This document shows positions 1-8,973 of a stretch of DNA of 64,000 nucleotides, piece after piece. The notes under the pieces are model-generated. The model ran no database searches. It saw nothing but the letters and a program-made list of their open reading frames with translations, and had not been told where the DNA came from. The translations under genes and the position numbers were made by a program. Each line of letters begins with the position of its first letter. Position 1 is the first letter of the stretch. Origin of the DNA: Enterovibrio coralii (GTDB lineage Bacteria; Pseudomonadota; Gammaproteobacteria; Enterobacterales; Vibrionaceae); the NCBI RefSeq assembly GCF_001559595.1, contig NZ_LNTY01000060.1, forward strand, positions 151,840 through 215,839. The letters are read 5' to 3'.

Positions 1-349
1 CGTCATACTCACTTTCTTCACGCCATGGGAAAGGATGCAATCCGCCTTTTTGACGAATGGTTGGAAGTTGTTCACGGCGTCCGGTCAGGATCTTGTGTGG
101 GTAAGCCTGATGGCCCACATCCCAAATCAAATGATCCTGAGGTGTGTTGTACACATAATGAAGTGCGACAGTCAGTTCGACTGTCCCCAAGCCCGATGCG
201 AAATGGCCACTCGAATGGCTGACGGAATTCAGGAGATACGTGCGTAGCTCGTCACACAGCGTCGGCAGAACGTCCCGCGGCAAAGAGCGCAGTTCGTCAG
301 GTGTGTTCGCCAATGCGAGCGTTGGGTATTTAGCAATATCGAGAGTCAT
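1..349 (-). CDS. dxs: 1-deoxy-D-xylulose-5-phosphate synthase, N-terminal part (cut by window edge)
   Basis: This thiamine-diphosphate enzyme condenses pyruvate and glyceraldehyde 3-phosphate in the first step of the MEP isoprenoid pathway. Reading leftward from the ATG at 349 gives 116 codons with no stop. They open MTLDIAKYPTLALAN and contain SSGHFASGLGTVELTVAL and WDVGHQAYPHKILTGRR, which are hallmark N-terminal Dxs segments around the substrate-binding His. The rest (about 500 residues) lies left of the window. The start is 31 bases downstream of the ispA stop, so xseB-ispA-dxs form one transcription unit, as in E. coli. No frame break is seen in this part. Confidence 0.95.
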   Translation of the reverse strand, partial: MTLDIAKYPTLALANTPDELRSLPRDVLPTLCDELRTYLLNSVSHSSGHFASGLGTVELTVALHYVYNTPQDHLIWDVGHQAYPHKILTGRREQLPTIRQKGGLHPFPWREESEYD

Positions 350-380
350 AAATTTCGTTTTTGGCGCGACGTAATTGATT

Positions 381-1280
381 TTAGTTATTGCGCTCGATGA
401 TATACCGGGCGAATTGTTCCAGCTGTTCTGTATTGTAAGGGATCGTGTCTAGTGCGTGTAGTGCTTCTTTATACAGAAGCTCCGCTTTTTCCTTCGCGCC
501 TTCAAGACCGAGCAATGCTGGGTACGTGCTTTTGTCTGCTGCGATGTCTGAACCTTGTGGTTTTCCAAGCGTTTCTGTGTCGCTGATGATATCGAGAATG
601 TCATCTTGCACTTGGAACGCCAAACCAATCGCGTTGGCAAATTTGTCTAACTGTGGCAGCCATTCCACGCCTTTTTCGCCAGCGGCAAACGCACCCAAGC
701 GAACAGCACAACGGATTAATGCGCCCGTTTTGTTTCTGTGGATGGTTTCCAGCGTTTGCAGGTCAACGTGTTGACCTTCAGCTGCAAGGTCCATGGCCTG
801 ACCCAGACACATGCCTTGTGCACCTGACGCAGATGCTAATTCTCTCACCATATGAATGCGATACGCATTGCCTGCCGGTGACAGATCACCGTCAGCCAGA
901 ATCGTAAAGGCGAGGGTTTGCAGAGCGTCGCCAGCGAGAATGGCCGTCGCTTCATCAAACGCGACATGACAGGTTGGTTGGCCGCGGCGCAGTGCGTCAT
1001 CATCCATGGCTGGCAAATCATCGTGGATCAGAGAGTAGGCGTGAATGCACTCAACCGCAGCGGCAGGGGTGTCCAGTTCGTGCTCATTGGCACCGAACAT
1101 TTGGCCCGTTACGTACGTCAGGAAAGGACGTACACGCTTGCCACCAAGAAGCGCACCGTGCTTCATCGCCAGAACCAATGGATGATCAGCATGTTCAAGG
1201 CTTTCAATCCAGTGGGTGAGCTGAGCATTGTTACGTAGCTGATAAGCTTGGATCGTTGATTTTAAGCAGTTATCACTCAT
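381..1280 (-). CDS. ispA: Farnesyl diphosphate synthase (geranyltranstransferase)
   Basis: IspA makes farnesyl diphosphate from IPP and DMAPP/GPP in the cytoplasm, supplying quinone and undecaprenyl phosphate synthesis. Both aspartate-rich metal-binding motifs are present: DDLPAMDDD at residues 87-95 and DDILD at 226-230. The expected KTG tripeptide between them is at about 184-186. I use the ATG at 1280 (299 aa, the usual length). A TTG 15 bases upstream is possible but less likely, because the ATG sits in an ATGAGTGA overlap with the xseB stop, typical of translational coupling. Neighbours xseB and dxs confirm the isoprenoid operon. Confidence 0.95.
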   Translation of the reverse strand: MSDNCLKSTIQAYQLRNNAQLTHWIESLEHADHPLVLAMKHGALLGGKRVRPFLTYVTGQMFGANEHELDTPAAAVECIHAYSLIHDDLPAMDDDALRRGQPTCHVAFDEATAILAGDALQTLAFTILADGDLSPAGNAYRIHMVRELASASGAQGMCLGQAMDLAAEGQHVDLQTLETIHRNKTGALIRCAVRLGAFAAGEKGVEWLPQLDKFANAIGLAFQVQDDILDIISDTETLGKPQGSDIAADKSTYPALLGLEGAKEKAELLYKEALHALDTIPYNTEQLEQFARYIIERNN

Positions 1281-1518
1281 CACGCGTGTCTTCAAAAGGT
1301 TCTAAAGCGGCGTTGTCATCTTGAGCTAGAAGAATTTCTACGCGTTGTTCTGCGTCTGAGAGCGTTTTCTGGCCTTGGCGTGCCAGCGCAATGCCGCGTT
1401 CAAACTGCTTGAGGGCGGCATCCAAAGGAAGGTCGCCGTTCTCGAGTCCATTAACAATGGTATCCAACTCTTTAAGCGTTTCCTCGAACGTCATGTTCTC
1501 GGGTTTTTTAGCTGCCAT
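1273..1518 (-). CDS. xseB: Exodeoxyribonuclease VII small subunit
   Basis: XseB is the small subunit of exonuclease VII, which degrades single-stranded DNA from either end as a complex with XseA (not in the window). The 81-residue protein has the family signature FEETLKELDTIVNGLENGDLPLD, then the helix with ALKQFERGIALARQGQKTL, and an acidic tail. Length and motif fit the family exactly. It is the first gene of the leftward xseB-ispA-dxs unit and its stop overlaps the ispA start by 8 bases. Confidence 0.94.
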   Translation of the reverse strand: MAAKKPENMTFEETLKELDTIVNGLENGDLPLDAALKQFERGIALARQGQKTLSDAEQRVEILLAQDDNAALEPFEDTRDE

Positions 1519-1927
1519 GGTAATCCTACTTTCTGCGTTCTGTCAGACCTTGTCGACGAGTGGATATCGCGAACAAAGAGAAACAGATCTATGAGCATGG
1601 CGGAGAAATTAACTCACGCCTGAATGGCGGTCAAACTCTTGAACTGATTTCTGCGTTACTTGGGCAACTTTCTCGGTGGAAGGGGGAATTATTCACCTTA
1701 TTCGCTGGAATTTTCGACAGGTTAACAATCTCATTATTGTATCTTTGCTTAAATCAGGACATGGTGTCTCAAGTTCTAAATGAAATCTGCATCTTGTGAC
1801 AAGATAGGTATAAAATTTAAGGGATGCGCTAAATCAATTGGCTTTGCTGCCGCTAACCAAATTGGTAGAACGCGTTGTCTGACTATCTTTACTCAATTTT
1901 AGCTTTACGTTTTAAGGGGATCGTTCT
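1519..1927. other. Divergent intergenic region xseB/pomA
   Basis: This 409-base gap separates leftward xseB from rightward pomA and should hold both promoters. Open frames inside it are short, lack family resemblance and have ordinary start contexts, so I call no gene. An AT-rich TATAAA at about 1810 is the best -10-like element for pomA, but I see no convincing -35 partner. A strong Shine-Dalgarno (AAGGGG) lies just before the pomA GTG. Confidence 0.5.
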
Positions 1928-2689
1928 GTGGATCTGGCGACACTCATAGGAATATTAGGTGCCTTTGCATTTATCGTCATGGCGATGCTGCTAGGTGGCA
2001 CCATCAGTATGTTTGTGGACGTCCCGTCTGTGCTGATCGTATTTGGTGGTAGTTTGTTTGTAACCTTGATGAACTACACCATGGGGCAATTCTTCGGTGC
2101 TTTTAAAATTGCTGGCAAAGCCTTTATGTTTAAAGCGGATGATCCTGAAGATCTGATCGCGAAAATCGTAGAGATGGCAGACGCTGCACGTAAAGGTGGA
2201 TTCCTCGCGCTAGAGGAAATGGAAGTGCCAAACACTTTCATGAAAAAAGGCGTAGATATGCTGGTGGATGGTCATGATGCAGAAGTGGTGAAAATGACCC
2301 TCGCAAAAGACATCACCATGACAGAAGAACGACACGACAGTGGCGCACAGTTTTACAGTGCGATCGCTGACGTAGCCCCAGCGATGGGGATGATCGGTAC
2401 ACTTATCGGTCTGGTAGCCATGCTTTCAAACATGGATGACCCAAAAGCCATCGGTCCTGCGATGGCCGTTGCACTCTTAACAACACTTTACGGTGCGATG
2501 CTAGCTAACATGGTTGCCATTCCAATTGCGGCAAAACTGCGTCTGCGTAAAGACCAAGAAAAGTTAAACCGTCGTCTTATCATGGATGGCTTGCTGGCGA
2601 TTCAAGATGGCCAGAACCCTCGCGTCATTGACGGCTACCTGAAAAACTACCTCAACGAGAAAAAACGTACTGTTGACGTAGACGGATAA
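1928..2689 (+). CDS. pomA: Sodium-driven flagellar stator subunit PomA (MotA family)
   Basis: PomA pairs with PomB in the inner membrane to form the Na+ channel that drives the polar flagellum. The 253-residue protein has the MotA/PomA layout: two membrane segments within residues 1-50, a charged cytoplasmic loop (about 60-145) that contacts FliG, then two further membrane segments around VAPAMGMIGTLIGLVAML and the TTLYGAMLANMVAIPIA helix. The GTG at 1928 is the start, supported by AAGGGG a few bases upstream and by the standard MDLATLIGI N-terminus. pomB follows after 10 bases. Confidence 0.96.
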   Translation: MDLATLIGILGAFAFIVMAMLLGGTISMFVDVPSVLIVFGGSLFVTLMNYTMGQFFGAFKIAGKAFMFKADDPEDLIAKIVEMADAARKGGFLALEEMEVPNTFMKKGVDMLVDGHDAEVVKMTLAKDITMTEERHDSGAQFYSAIADVAPAMGMIGTLIGLVAMLSNMDDPKAIGPAMAVALLTTLYGAMLANMVAIPIAAKLRLRKDQEKLNRRLIMDGLLAIQDGQNPRVIDGYLKNYLNEKKRTVDVDG

Positions 2690-2699
2690 GGAGTCGGAT

Positions 2700-3628
2700 A
2701 TGGATGAAGAATGCAAATGTCCCCCCCTGGGCTACCCGCTTGGATGGGGACCTTCGCTGACCTAATGTCACTGTTGATGTGTTTCTTCGTACTGCTGCTT
2801 TCGTTTTCGGAAATGGACGTACTGAAGTTCAAACAGATCGCCGGTTCAATGAAATTCGCCTTTGGTGTGCAAAACCTTTTGGAAGTGAAAGACATTCCAA
2901 AAGGTACCAGTGTTATCGCACAGGAGTTCCGCCCAGGCCGTCCTGAGCCAACGCCGATTGAAGTCATCATGCAGCAAACCATCGACATGACGCAGCGTAC
3001 GCTGGACTTCCAAGATGGGGAGTCAGATCGTGCAGGTGGTTCTCAACGAGATTCGGCAAAACTCGATGGTGGCTCGACGGCCACTGAAGCGTCCATGCAA
3101 GAGCAGGAGCAAGACACCGAGAAGATGTCGAGCACCGCGCAGATGGTGGTTCAAGCCTTAGAGCGAGAAGTGCAGGAAGGCGCGGTCGAAGTGGAAAACC
3201 TTGGTCAGCAATTGATTATTCGAATTCGTGAAAACGGCTCTTTCCCAGCAGGCTCTGCTTTCTTGCAGCCGAAGTTCCGTCCTTTGGTCAGACAGATAGC
3301 GGACTTGGTGAAAGATGTGCCGGGTGAGATTCGCATTTCCGGTCACACTGACGATACGCCGCTCGACTCTGAGCTTTATCGTTCTAACTGGGATTTGTCA
3401 GCCCAGCGTGCGGTGTCTGTGGCGCAGGAAATGGAAAAGGTGAAAGGCTTTGATGCCGAGCGTATGCGTGTTGAAGGCTTGGCGGGAACATCGCCAAGGT
3501 ACCCGAACGATTCGCCAACCAACCGAATGAAAAACCGCCGTGTTGAAATTGCTATCATGCAAGGTAAACCGCGTGAGTCGGAGTCTATTTCAACCACCGA
3601 TCCGGTTCAGCCAATCCAAGAAAATTAA
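2700..3628 (+). CDS. pomB: Sodium-driven flagellar stator subunit PomB (frame broken near the start)
   Basis: PomB carries the ion-binding Asp in its single membrane helix and a periplasmic OmpA-like domain that anchors the stator to peptidoglycan. The true start is the ATG at 2700 behind AAGGAG, giving MDEECKCP. The frame then breaks in a run of seven C at 2721-2727. Eight C would restore PPPGLPAWMGTFADLMSLL, the standard PomB start, with the Na+-site Asp at about residue 21. The rest is intact: a low-complexity linker at about 100-145 and the OmpA-like region with SGHTDDTPLDSELYRSNWD. Restored length is 309 aa. One missing base is the likely cause; an in-frame internal start at 2711 is not credible. 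Confidence 0.93.
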
Positions 3629-3648
3629 TCACTAACGACTTGATAGTT

Positions 3649-3680
3649 AAGGGCAGCACTTAGGTGCTGCCTTTTTTGTT
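3649..3680 (+). terminator. Intrinsic terminator after pomAB
   Basis: GGCAGCAC (3652-3659) pairs with GTGCTGCC (3664-3671) over a TTAG loop, and six T follow. It lies 20 bases past the pomB stop and closes the stator operon. Confidence 0.85.
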
Positions 3681-3723
3681 TTCTGACCCAACTATACTAA
3701 GTGTGCCAGTACCCTCACGTTAC

Positions 3724-3752
3724 TTGGGTATAAAGTATGCTTGATGTATAAT
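3724..3752 (+). promoter_or_regulatory. Sigma-70-like promoter of thiI
   Basis: TTGGGT at 3724-3729 and a perfect TATAAT at 3747-3752 are separated by 17 bases, 35 bases before the thiI ATG. The leader is very short and the thiI start has no clear Shine-Dalgarno. Confidence 0.55.
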
Positions 3753-3786
3753 CCGCGCCTTTGTTAATGCTGTTGCGAAACCTGTT

Positions 3787-5234
3787 ATGAAATTTATCGT
3801 AAAAATTCACCCTGAGGTGATGGTCAAAAGTGAATCTGTACGGAAGCGCTTCACGAAAATTCTGGAAACTAACATCCGAAATATTCTTAAGCGAAAGTCA
3901 GACTCAATGTCGGTTTTCAACCGTCGCGATCATATCGAGGTTTCGCTAAAAGATGCATCTGAGCGTCAAATCGCGCTGGATGTGCTGACGTGCACACCTG
4001 GTATCCACCACGTACTGGAAGTTGAGCAAACGCCATTTACGGATTTGCACAACATCTATGAAATCGTGACAAAGACGGTTGCTCACCAACTGGAAGGCAA
4101 GTCTTTCTGCGTACGTGCGAAGCGTCGCGGTAATCACGCCTTTACGTCTATCGAAGTAGAGCGTTACGTAGGTGGCGGTCTGAACCAAGACGTTGCAACT
4201 GCGCGCGTCAGCTGAAAAATCCAGACGTTGTTGTTCACCTTGAAGTAGACAAAGAGAACGTGAACGTGGTTCGTGAGCGTTTCAAAGGTCTGGGCGGCTT
4301 CCCTCTGGGTACCCAAGAAGACGTGCTGAGCCTGATCTCTGGCGGTTTTGACTCAGGTGTTTCTAGCTACCTGCACATCAAGCGCGGTAGTAAAGTACAT
4401 TACTGTTTCTTCAACCTTGGCGGCGCAGCACACGAGATTGGTGTTCAACAAACGGCTTACTACCTGTGGGAGAAGTTCGGTTCTTCTGCGAAGGTGAAGT
4501 TCGTTTCTATCGACTTCGAACCCGTTGTTGCTGAGATCTTGGAAAACGTTGATGACGGCCAAATGGGCGTTGTTCTGAAGCGTATGTTCATGCGTGCAGC
4601 ATCGATGATTGCTAACAAGTACAACATTCAAGCTCTGGTTACGGGTGAAGCACTGGGTCAGGTTTCAAGCCAGACACTGACTAACCTGCGCATGATCGAC
4701 AACGTGAGCGATTCTCTGATCCTGCGTCCTTTGATCAACTGGGATAAAGAAGACATCATCAATCTGGCGCGCGGTATCGGTACTGAAGATTTCGCGAAAA
4801 CCATGCCAGAGTACTGTGGTGTGATTTCTCGTAAACCAACCATCAAAGCGGAAAAAGAGAAGCTGGAAGCAGAAGAAGCGAAGTTCAACTTCGAAATTCT
4901 GGATAAAGTGGTTTACGACGCGCGCATCATCGACATCCGCGAAATCGGCAAACTGAGCAAAGAAAAAGCACCGGAAGTTGAGCTGGTGGATGAAATTGCT
5001 AACGATGCTGTGGTACTGGATATTCGTAGCCCAGAGGAAGAAGACGAGCGTCCTTTGGAAATCGACGGTGCAGAGGTTGTACACATACCGTTCTTCAGAT
5101 TGGCAACCAAGTTTGGCGATTTGGACCAAAGCAAAACTTACCTGCTCTACTGTGAGCGTGGCGTGATGAGCCGTTTGCAGGCACTTTACCTGCAAGAAAA
5201 TGGATTCAGCAACGTTAAGGTTTACCGTCCTTAA
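3787..5234 (+). CDS. thiI: tRNA 4-thiouridine synthase / thiamine sulfurtransferase ThiI (frameshifted)
   Basis: ThiI makes 4-thiouridine at position 8 of tRNA and passes sulfur to ThiS for thiazole synthesis. Domain order is NFLD plus THUMP (about 1-165), the adenylating PP-loop with SGGFDSG, and a C-terminal rhodanese domain whose persulfide Cys lies in LLYCERGVMSRL. The first frame ends in a stop at 4215 and the second continues from about 4210. Inserting one C at about 4209 (GTCAG to GTCCAG) restores TARVQLKNPDVVVHLEV and gives exactly 482 aa, the E. coli length. I read this as a sequencing deletion. Confidence 0.94.
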
Positions 5235-5240
5235 ACGCGC

Positions 5241-5269
5241 AAAGCCCCGGTCTGACCCGGGGCTTTTTT
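5241..5269 (+). terminator. Intrinsic terminator after thiI
   Basis: AAAGCCCCGG and CCGGGGCTTT form a GC-rich stem around TCTGAC-like loop bases, followed by a T run. It lies 6 bases past the thiI stop. Confidence 0.85.
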
Positions 5270-5310
5270 GTTTTTAATGTTTCGCACTTCTTAAAGCACG
5301 TTTTACAACT

Positions 5311-6093
5311 CTATCCGTCATACCTCACCAATACCCGGCTTTCGATACTTTTCCTCGGGTATTGGCCGTCACTTGTTCCGATATCCAGCGCACTGTGCCC
5401 GACATGTGGTTGGCCGCGATTGTCATAGATAGTGAAGATAGCGATCTCCTTTGGCGTCATCTCTGAAAGGTAGATCCAACGGTGCGCACTGTTCGCGGCG
5501 ACACCTAAAATCTGGCCATGGCGGTCAGGATAAATCAATTCGATGCTCATCCAGTCATCAATCGCCATGGAGTCAGGATGAATAAAACCCAGTGGTGCGG
5601 TGCGAATAGTGTGCTCAACAGGGCGCCAAATATTAACGAACGCATAATGCCCGCGGGCAAACTCAGCCGCTTTTTCTTCACCCAAAATATCAATCAAACG
5701 CTGCTCCGCTCCGGACTGACTGTAATCGTTATGCACGTTGCGCGCAGGGCGTCGCAACGCATTTGGGTCATCTATCCGCACAGTGTGGTCAAACACGATC
5801 ACTTCTTTTGCCCCAATCTTTGCGTTGAGCAACTCGGTGATTTCGTCGTTGTAGGTGGACACCCAAGAATCATCGGCAGTAAATGCGTGTATCTGGCTTG
5901 TATGGTGCGCAAACATCACCCCATCTTCAACGAGGTGAAGCTTTTCAGCATGTCCGCGTAAATCGGTCACGCTCACTTGGGTTGGAATGAGCACTGGCTC
6001 AATCAAAGTGCCAATCACACCATCAACATCGAATTGAAAGGCCTGTGGGTCAGGGCTTTTGATGTGGTAGTTCACCATCGCTGATCGTTGCAT
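5311..6093 (-). CDS. CmcJ/NvfI family oxidoreductase (putative 2-oxoglutarate/Fe-type oxygenase)
   Basis: The 260-residue protein resembles the CmcJ/NvfI group, named after a cephamycin methoxylation subunit and fungal tailoring oxygenases. Supporting segments are VFDHTVR, the RRPARNVHNDYSQSGAEQR block (about 118-135), and FVNIWRPVEHTIRTAPLGF (about 155-173), where His-Asp and Arg residues would bind metal and co-substrate. There is no signal peptide. The start is the ATG at 6093 behind a strong GGAGGGG. It is divergent from a LysR regulator 188 bases away, a common arrangement for a regulated catabolic or detoxification gene. The substrate cannot be inferred. Confidence 0.72.
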   Translation of the reverse strand: MQRSAMVNYHIKSPDPQAFQFDVDGVIGTLIEPVLIPTQVSVTDLRGHAEKLHLVEDGVMFAHHTSQIHAFTADDSWVSTYNDEITELLNAKIGAKEVIVFDHTVRIDDPNALRRPARNVHNDYSQSGAEQRLIDILGEEKAAEFARGHYAFVNIWRPVEHTIRTAPLGFIHPDSMAIDDWMSIELIYPDRHGQILGVAANSAHRWIYLSEMTPKEIAIFTIYDNRGQPHVGHSALDIGTSDGQYPRKSIESRVLVRYDG

Positions 6094-6281
6094 GACATCC
6101 CCTCCTGCTTGGTTGCTGTTCTTGCTACGGGGTGAATGTCTTTACCTTATTTTATCTATATTCATCATTAAACTGGCTTGATGTGAGTTCAGTTTTCGTA
6201 TTTGCCATATAATGAAGTCACGGCAATCAGCCAATGTGCAAATAATCCCGCAAGACAGCAAAGAGAAATGGAATAACAAGC

Positions 6282-7193
6282 ATGGATACAGAAGGCATTC
6301 GTTTATTTGTGATGGCAGCAGATATGCTGAACATCAGTGCCGCAGGGCGCCAGTTAGGCCTTGCCCCTGCGGTAGCCAGTGCGAGATTGTCGAAACTGGA
6401 AAATCAGGTCGGTGCAGATTTGCTTCACCGTTCCACGCGAAAGGTCTCGCTTTCGCTCGAAGGTGCAGAGTTTTTGCCCTTTGCCAGAGAAATCCTCGCG
6501 CAAGAAGATGCGGCACTGGCAGCACTGGGACATGGCAAAGGAGAAGTGAAAGGCACCTTGCGTTTCGCAGCATCCAGTACCTTTGCTCAGCAATTTATCG
6601 CGCCGATTTTACCTAAGTTCCTTGAACAGTATCCCGATGTGAATTTGGAGCTAAAGCTCTCTGATACGCAGATGAACTTGATTGAAGGCGGGTTTGATTT
6701 GGCATTACGAAACTATGCCATCGAGGACAGCAGCCTTCGCGCCCGTAAGCTAGCCGATGACAAACGGATCCTGTGTGCGTCGCCTGACTATATTGCAAAG
6801 CACGGTATGCCAGAGACACCGGATTCCCTGATCTCCCATCAGCTCCTCACGTTTGCAGACAGTGCGACGAAAAAGCTTATCTCCGCATCGGGTGAACCTG
6901 CTTACAGTCAGTTCCCACCGCAAGGGGCGTTTAAACGGGTGACCTGTGATGACGGTGCGAGCATGCGCATTGCAACCAAGGCAGGCGTTGGCATATCGAT
7001 GAATTCATGTTGGAGCGTTTTCCAAGACATTGAAGACGGCTCGTTGGTGCGGGTGCTGCCGGATTATGAAATTGCGGATGACTCGGCGATTTGGCTGGTG
7101 TACCCAAAATCCAATGTGCTTACCGCCAAAGTGCGTGCATTTATCGACTTCTTACTTAAAGAAATTGGCGAGCCGCCTGTTTGGGCATCATGA
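6282..7193 (+). CDS. LysR-family transcriptional regulator
   Basis: A typical 303-residue LTTR: an N-terminal winged helix-turn-helix (about 1-60, ISAAGRQLGLAPAVASARLSKLENQVGADLLHRSTR) and a periplasmic-binding-like effector domain (about 90-295). It resembles the CrgA/YafC-type subgroup that controls a divergent enzyme gene, so the likely target is the CmcJ-like gene at 5311-6093 through the 188-base shared intergenic region. The effector is unknown. The start at 6282 has only a weak upstream purine stretch. Confidence 0.88.
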   Translation: MDTEGIRLFVMAADMLNISAAGRQLGLAPAVASARLSKLENQVGADLLHRSTRKVSLSLEGAEFLPFAREILAQEDAALAALGHGKGEVKGTLRFAASSTFAQQFIAPILPKFLEQYPDVNLELKLSDTQMNLIEGGFDLALRNYAIEDSSLRARKLADDKRILCASPDYIAKHGMPETPDSLISHQLLTFADSATKKLISASGEPAYSQFPPQGAFKRVTCDDGASMRIATKAGVGISMNSCWSVFQDIEDGSLVRVLPDYEIADDSAIWLVYPKSNVLTAKVRAFIDFLLKEIGEPPVWAS

Positions 7194-7327
7194 TGCGCCT
7201 TTGAGAGCCTTAGCCAATAATATTATTTAGAAAAGACGAAAACTGATTATCAATTTCCGGTGTTTATATAATTTTAGGAAAGTATATCGTTAAGGCATTC
7301 ACATTGTGTTGACGGAGAAAGTACCCA

Positions 7328-8314
7328 ATGAAAGCAATGATCCTTAACGAGTATGGCGAAAACGCAGCATTCCAATCAACAGACGTTGCCAAACCCGATG
7401 TAAAGCCCGGTCATGTTGTTATTCGCGTTGCAGCCAGCAGCGTAAATACGGTAGACACCATGATCCGAAATATGGGATCGGCGTTACCGCTTTCTCCTGC
7501 ATTGCCAGCCATTCTCGGAATGGACTTCGCAGGCACCGTTGAATCTGTCGGTGAGGGTGTCACTGATTTTAAACCCGGTGACGACGTCTATGGTTGTGCC
7601 GGTGGTTTGTCAGACCTGCAAGGTTCGTTAGCAGAGTACATGCTTGCCGATGCAAAGCTGATTGCTCACAAACCTACAAGCCTGAGTATGCGTGAGGCTG
7701 CGTCTCTGCCGCTAGTGGGTATTACGGCTTACGAAGGCCTGACAAGAGCGGGTGTAAAAGCGGGTCAGAAAGTGCTGGTGCATGGTGGGACAGGTGGCGT
7801 TGGTCACGTCGCCGTTCAAGTGGCAAAGCAAATGGGTGCAGATGTCTACGCAACTGTGTCTGGTGATAAGCAGGCAGAGATTGTTGCAAGCTATGGCGCA
7901 ACGCCAATTAACTACCGCAATGAGAGCGTAGAAAGCTATGTGACCAAGTATACCGATGGGCAAGGTTTTGACGTGGTGTATGACTCAGTGGGTGGCGAGA
8001 ACATGCTGAACTCATTTGAGGCGGCAGCACTCAATGGTCAGGTTGTGACCACAGTGTCTTTGCTTTCTTTGGATTTGTCATTGGCGCACTTTAAAGGCCT
8101 GTCGATTCATGTCGTGTTTATGCTGATCCCGATGCTGCACAACGTGAAGCGAGAAGAGCACCACGATATCCTCAATGCGTTGCGAGATATTGCTGATGAC
8201 GGCGCATTGAAGCCGCTGCTTGATGACACCCAGTTCACATTGGAGCAAGTGGGTGATGCTTATGCCCGCCTTCAAAGTGGTCAGGCGATAGGTAAAGTGG
8301 TTATCGACGCGTAA
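7328..8314 (+). CDS. NADPH-dependent quinone oxidoreductase / zinc-type alcohol dehydrogenase-like (MDR) protein
   Basis: A 328-residue medium-chain dehydrogenase/reductase with the GroES-like N-terminal fold (MDFAGTVESVGEGVTDFKPGDDVYG, about 66-92) and the Rossmann domain with HGGTGGVGHVAVQVAK (about 151-166). The zinc-binding Cys/His ligands of true alcohol dehydrogenases are not evident, which favours the quinone-reductase-like branch. A good Shine-Dalgarno (GGAG) precedes the ATG. It stands alone between the LysR gene and convergent yajL. Substrate specificity is open. Confidence 0.85.
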   Translation: MKAMILNEYGENAAFQSTDVAKPDVKPGHVVIRVAASSVNTVDTMIRNMGSALPLSPALPAILGMDFAGTVESVGEGVTDFKPGDDVYGCAGGLSDLQGSLAEYMLADAKLIAHKPTSLSMREAASLPLVGITAYEGLTRAGVKAGQKVLVHGGTGGVGHVAVQVAKQMGADVYATVSGDKQAEIVASYGATPINYRNESVESYVTKYTDGQGFDVVYDSVGGENMLNSFEAAALNGQVVTTVSLLSLDLSLAHFKGLSIHVVFMLIPMLHNVKREEHHDILNALRDIADDGALKPLLDDTQFTLEQVGDAYARLQSGQAIGKVVIDA

Positions 8315-8327
8315 GCGCAGATGACAA

Positions 8328-8363
8328 AAAGGGCGATGTGACGGATTGGTCACATCGCCCTTT
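8328..8363. terminator. Bidirectional terminator between the MDR gene and yajL
   Basis: AAAGGGCGATGTGAC (8328-8342) pairs perfectly with GTCACATCGCCCTTT (8349-8363) around GGATTG, with T-rich DNA on both outer sides. In the current reading the yajL frame runs into this hairpin; see the yajL entry. Confidence 0.85.
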
Positions 8364-8973
8364 GTTGTTTTTGGTTAGGCGAATTTTTTGTCGTAATGAA
8401 GCTTGGAATTGCCACCATTGGGTCGATAACCTCTTTGGCTTTTTCTTTTCCTGCCAGCATGTAGACAATTTCTACCGCAAACTCTAATGCAGTTCCCGGG
8501 CCTTGGCTGGTAATAAGCTTGTGGTCATGGTCAGTAAAGACGCGTCGTGTGTTGCGCTTTTCTTCAGCAATGCGGTCGATAAATGCCGGATGGCACGTCT
8601 TGTGGGCATCGGGATAAAGAGCGTTCTTTTCAATCACTAGCGCTGGCGCAGCACAGATAGCGGCTACCCACTTTTGGTCACACTGTTGTTGGCGGATCAT
8701 TTCAATCACCAACGCGCTTTCACCTAAATGGGTCGCACCTTCTACGCCGCCTGGCAGTACGATACAGTCAAATTCCTCGTCCGCCACTTTCACCAGTGGC
8801 GTGTCTGCTATCAGTCTTACACCACGAGAGCAGGTTAAGGTGAGCTCGCCATTTTCTTCAGCACTTGCCGTGGTGACGTGAAATCCTGCGCGTACCATGA
8901 CGTCGATAACGGTAACGGCTTCCATTTCTTCAATGCCTGGTGCAAGGCAGATAAGTACACTAGGTGTGGTCAT
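8350..8973 (-). CDS. yajL: DJ-1/PfpI family protein deglycase/chaperone YajL (probable 3' frameshift)
   Basis: YajL belongs to the DJ-1 family, linked to oxidative and glycation stress. The nucleophile Cys107 sits in AAICAAPALV and the conserved Glu16 in PGIEEMEA. The annotated frame gives 207 aa, and its last 20 residues run into the intrinsic terminator. Adding one base near 8408-8412 switches to a frame ending NSKLHYDKKFA with a TAA at 8375-8377. That gives 199 aa (E. coli 196) and places the stop about 12 bases before the terminator. I think the shorter product is real. Its start overlaps panE by 14 bases, so the two are co-transcribed. Confidence 0.9.
   Translation of the reverse strand: MTTPSVLICLAPGIEEMEAVTVIDVMVRAGFHVTTASAEENGELTLTCSRGVRLIADTPLVKVADEEFDCIVLPGGVEGATHLGESALVIEMIRQQQCDQKWVAAICAAPALVIEKNALYPDAHKTCHPAFIDRIAEEKRNTRRVFTDHDHKLITSQGPGTALEFAVEIVYMLAGKEKAKEVIDPMVAIPSFITTKNSPNQKQQRAM

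Noticed and set aside
918..1238. 106-codon open frame opposite ispA
   Set aside because: It lies wholly inside ispA on the other strand, has no family resemblance and no ribosome site; it is a shadow frame.
1560..1799. 79-codon frame in the xseB/pomA gap
   Set aside because: No good ribosome site, no recognisable domain and poor codon pattern; probably a chance frame in the divergent promoter region.
4665..5195. 176-codon antisense frame within thiI
   Set aside because: Codons mirror the conserved thiI frame and the translation is low-complexity Phe/Val/Asp-rich; a shadow of a real gene.
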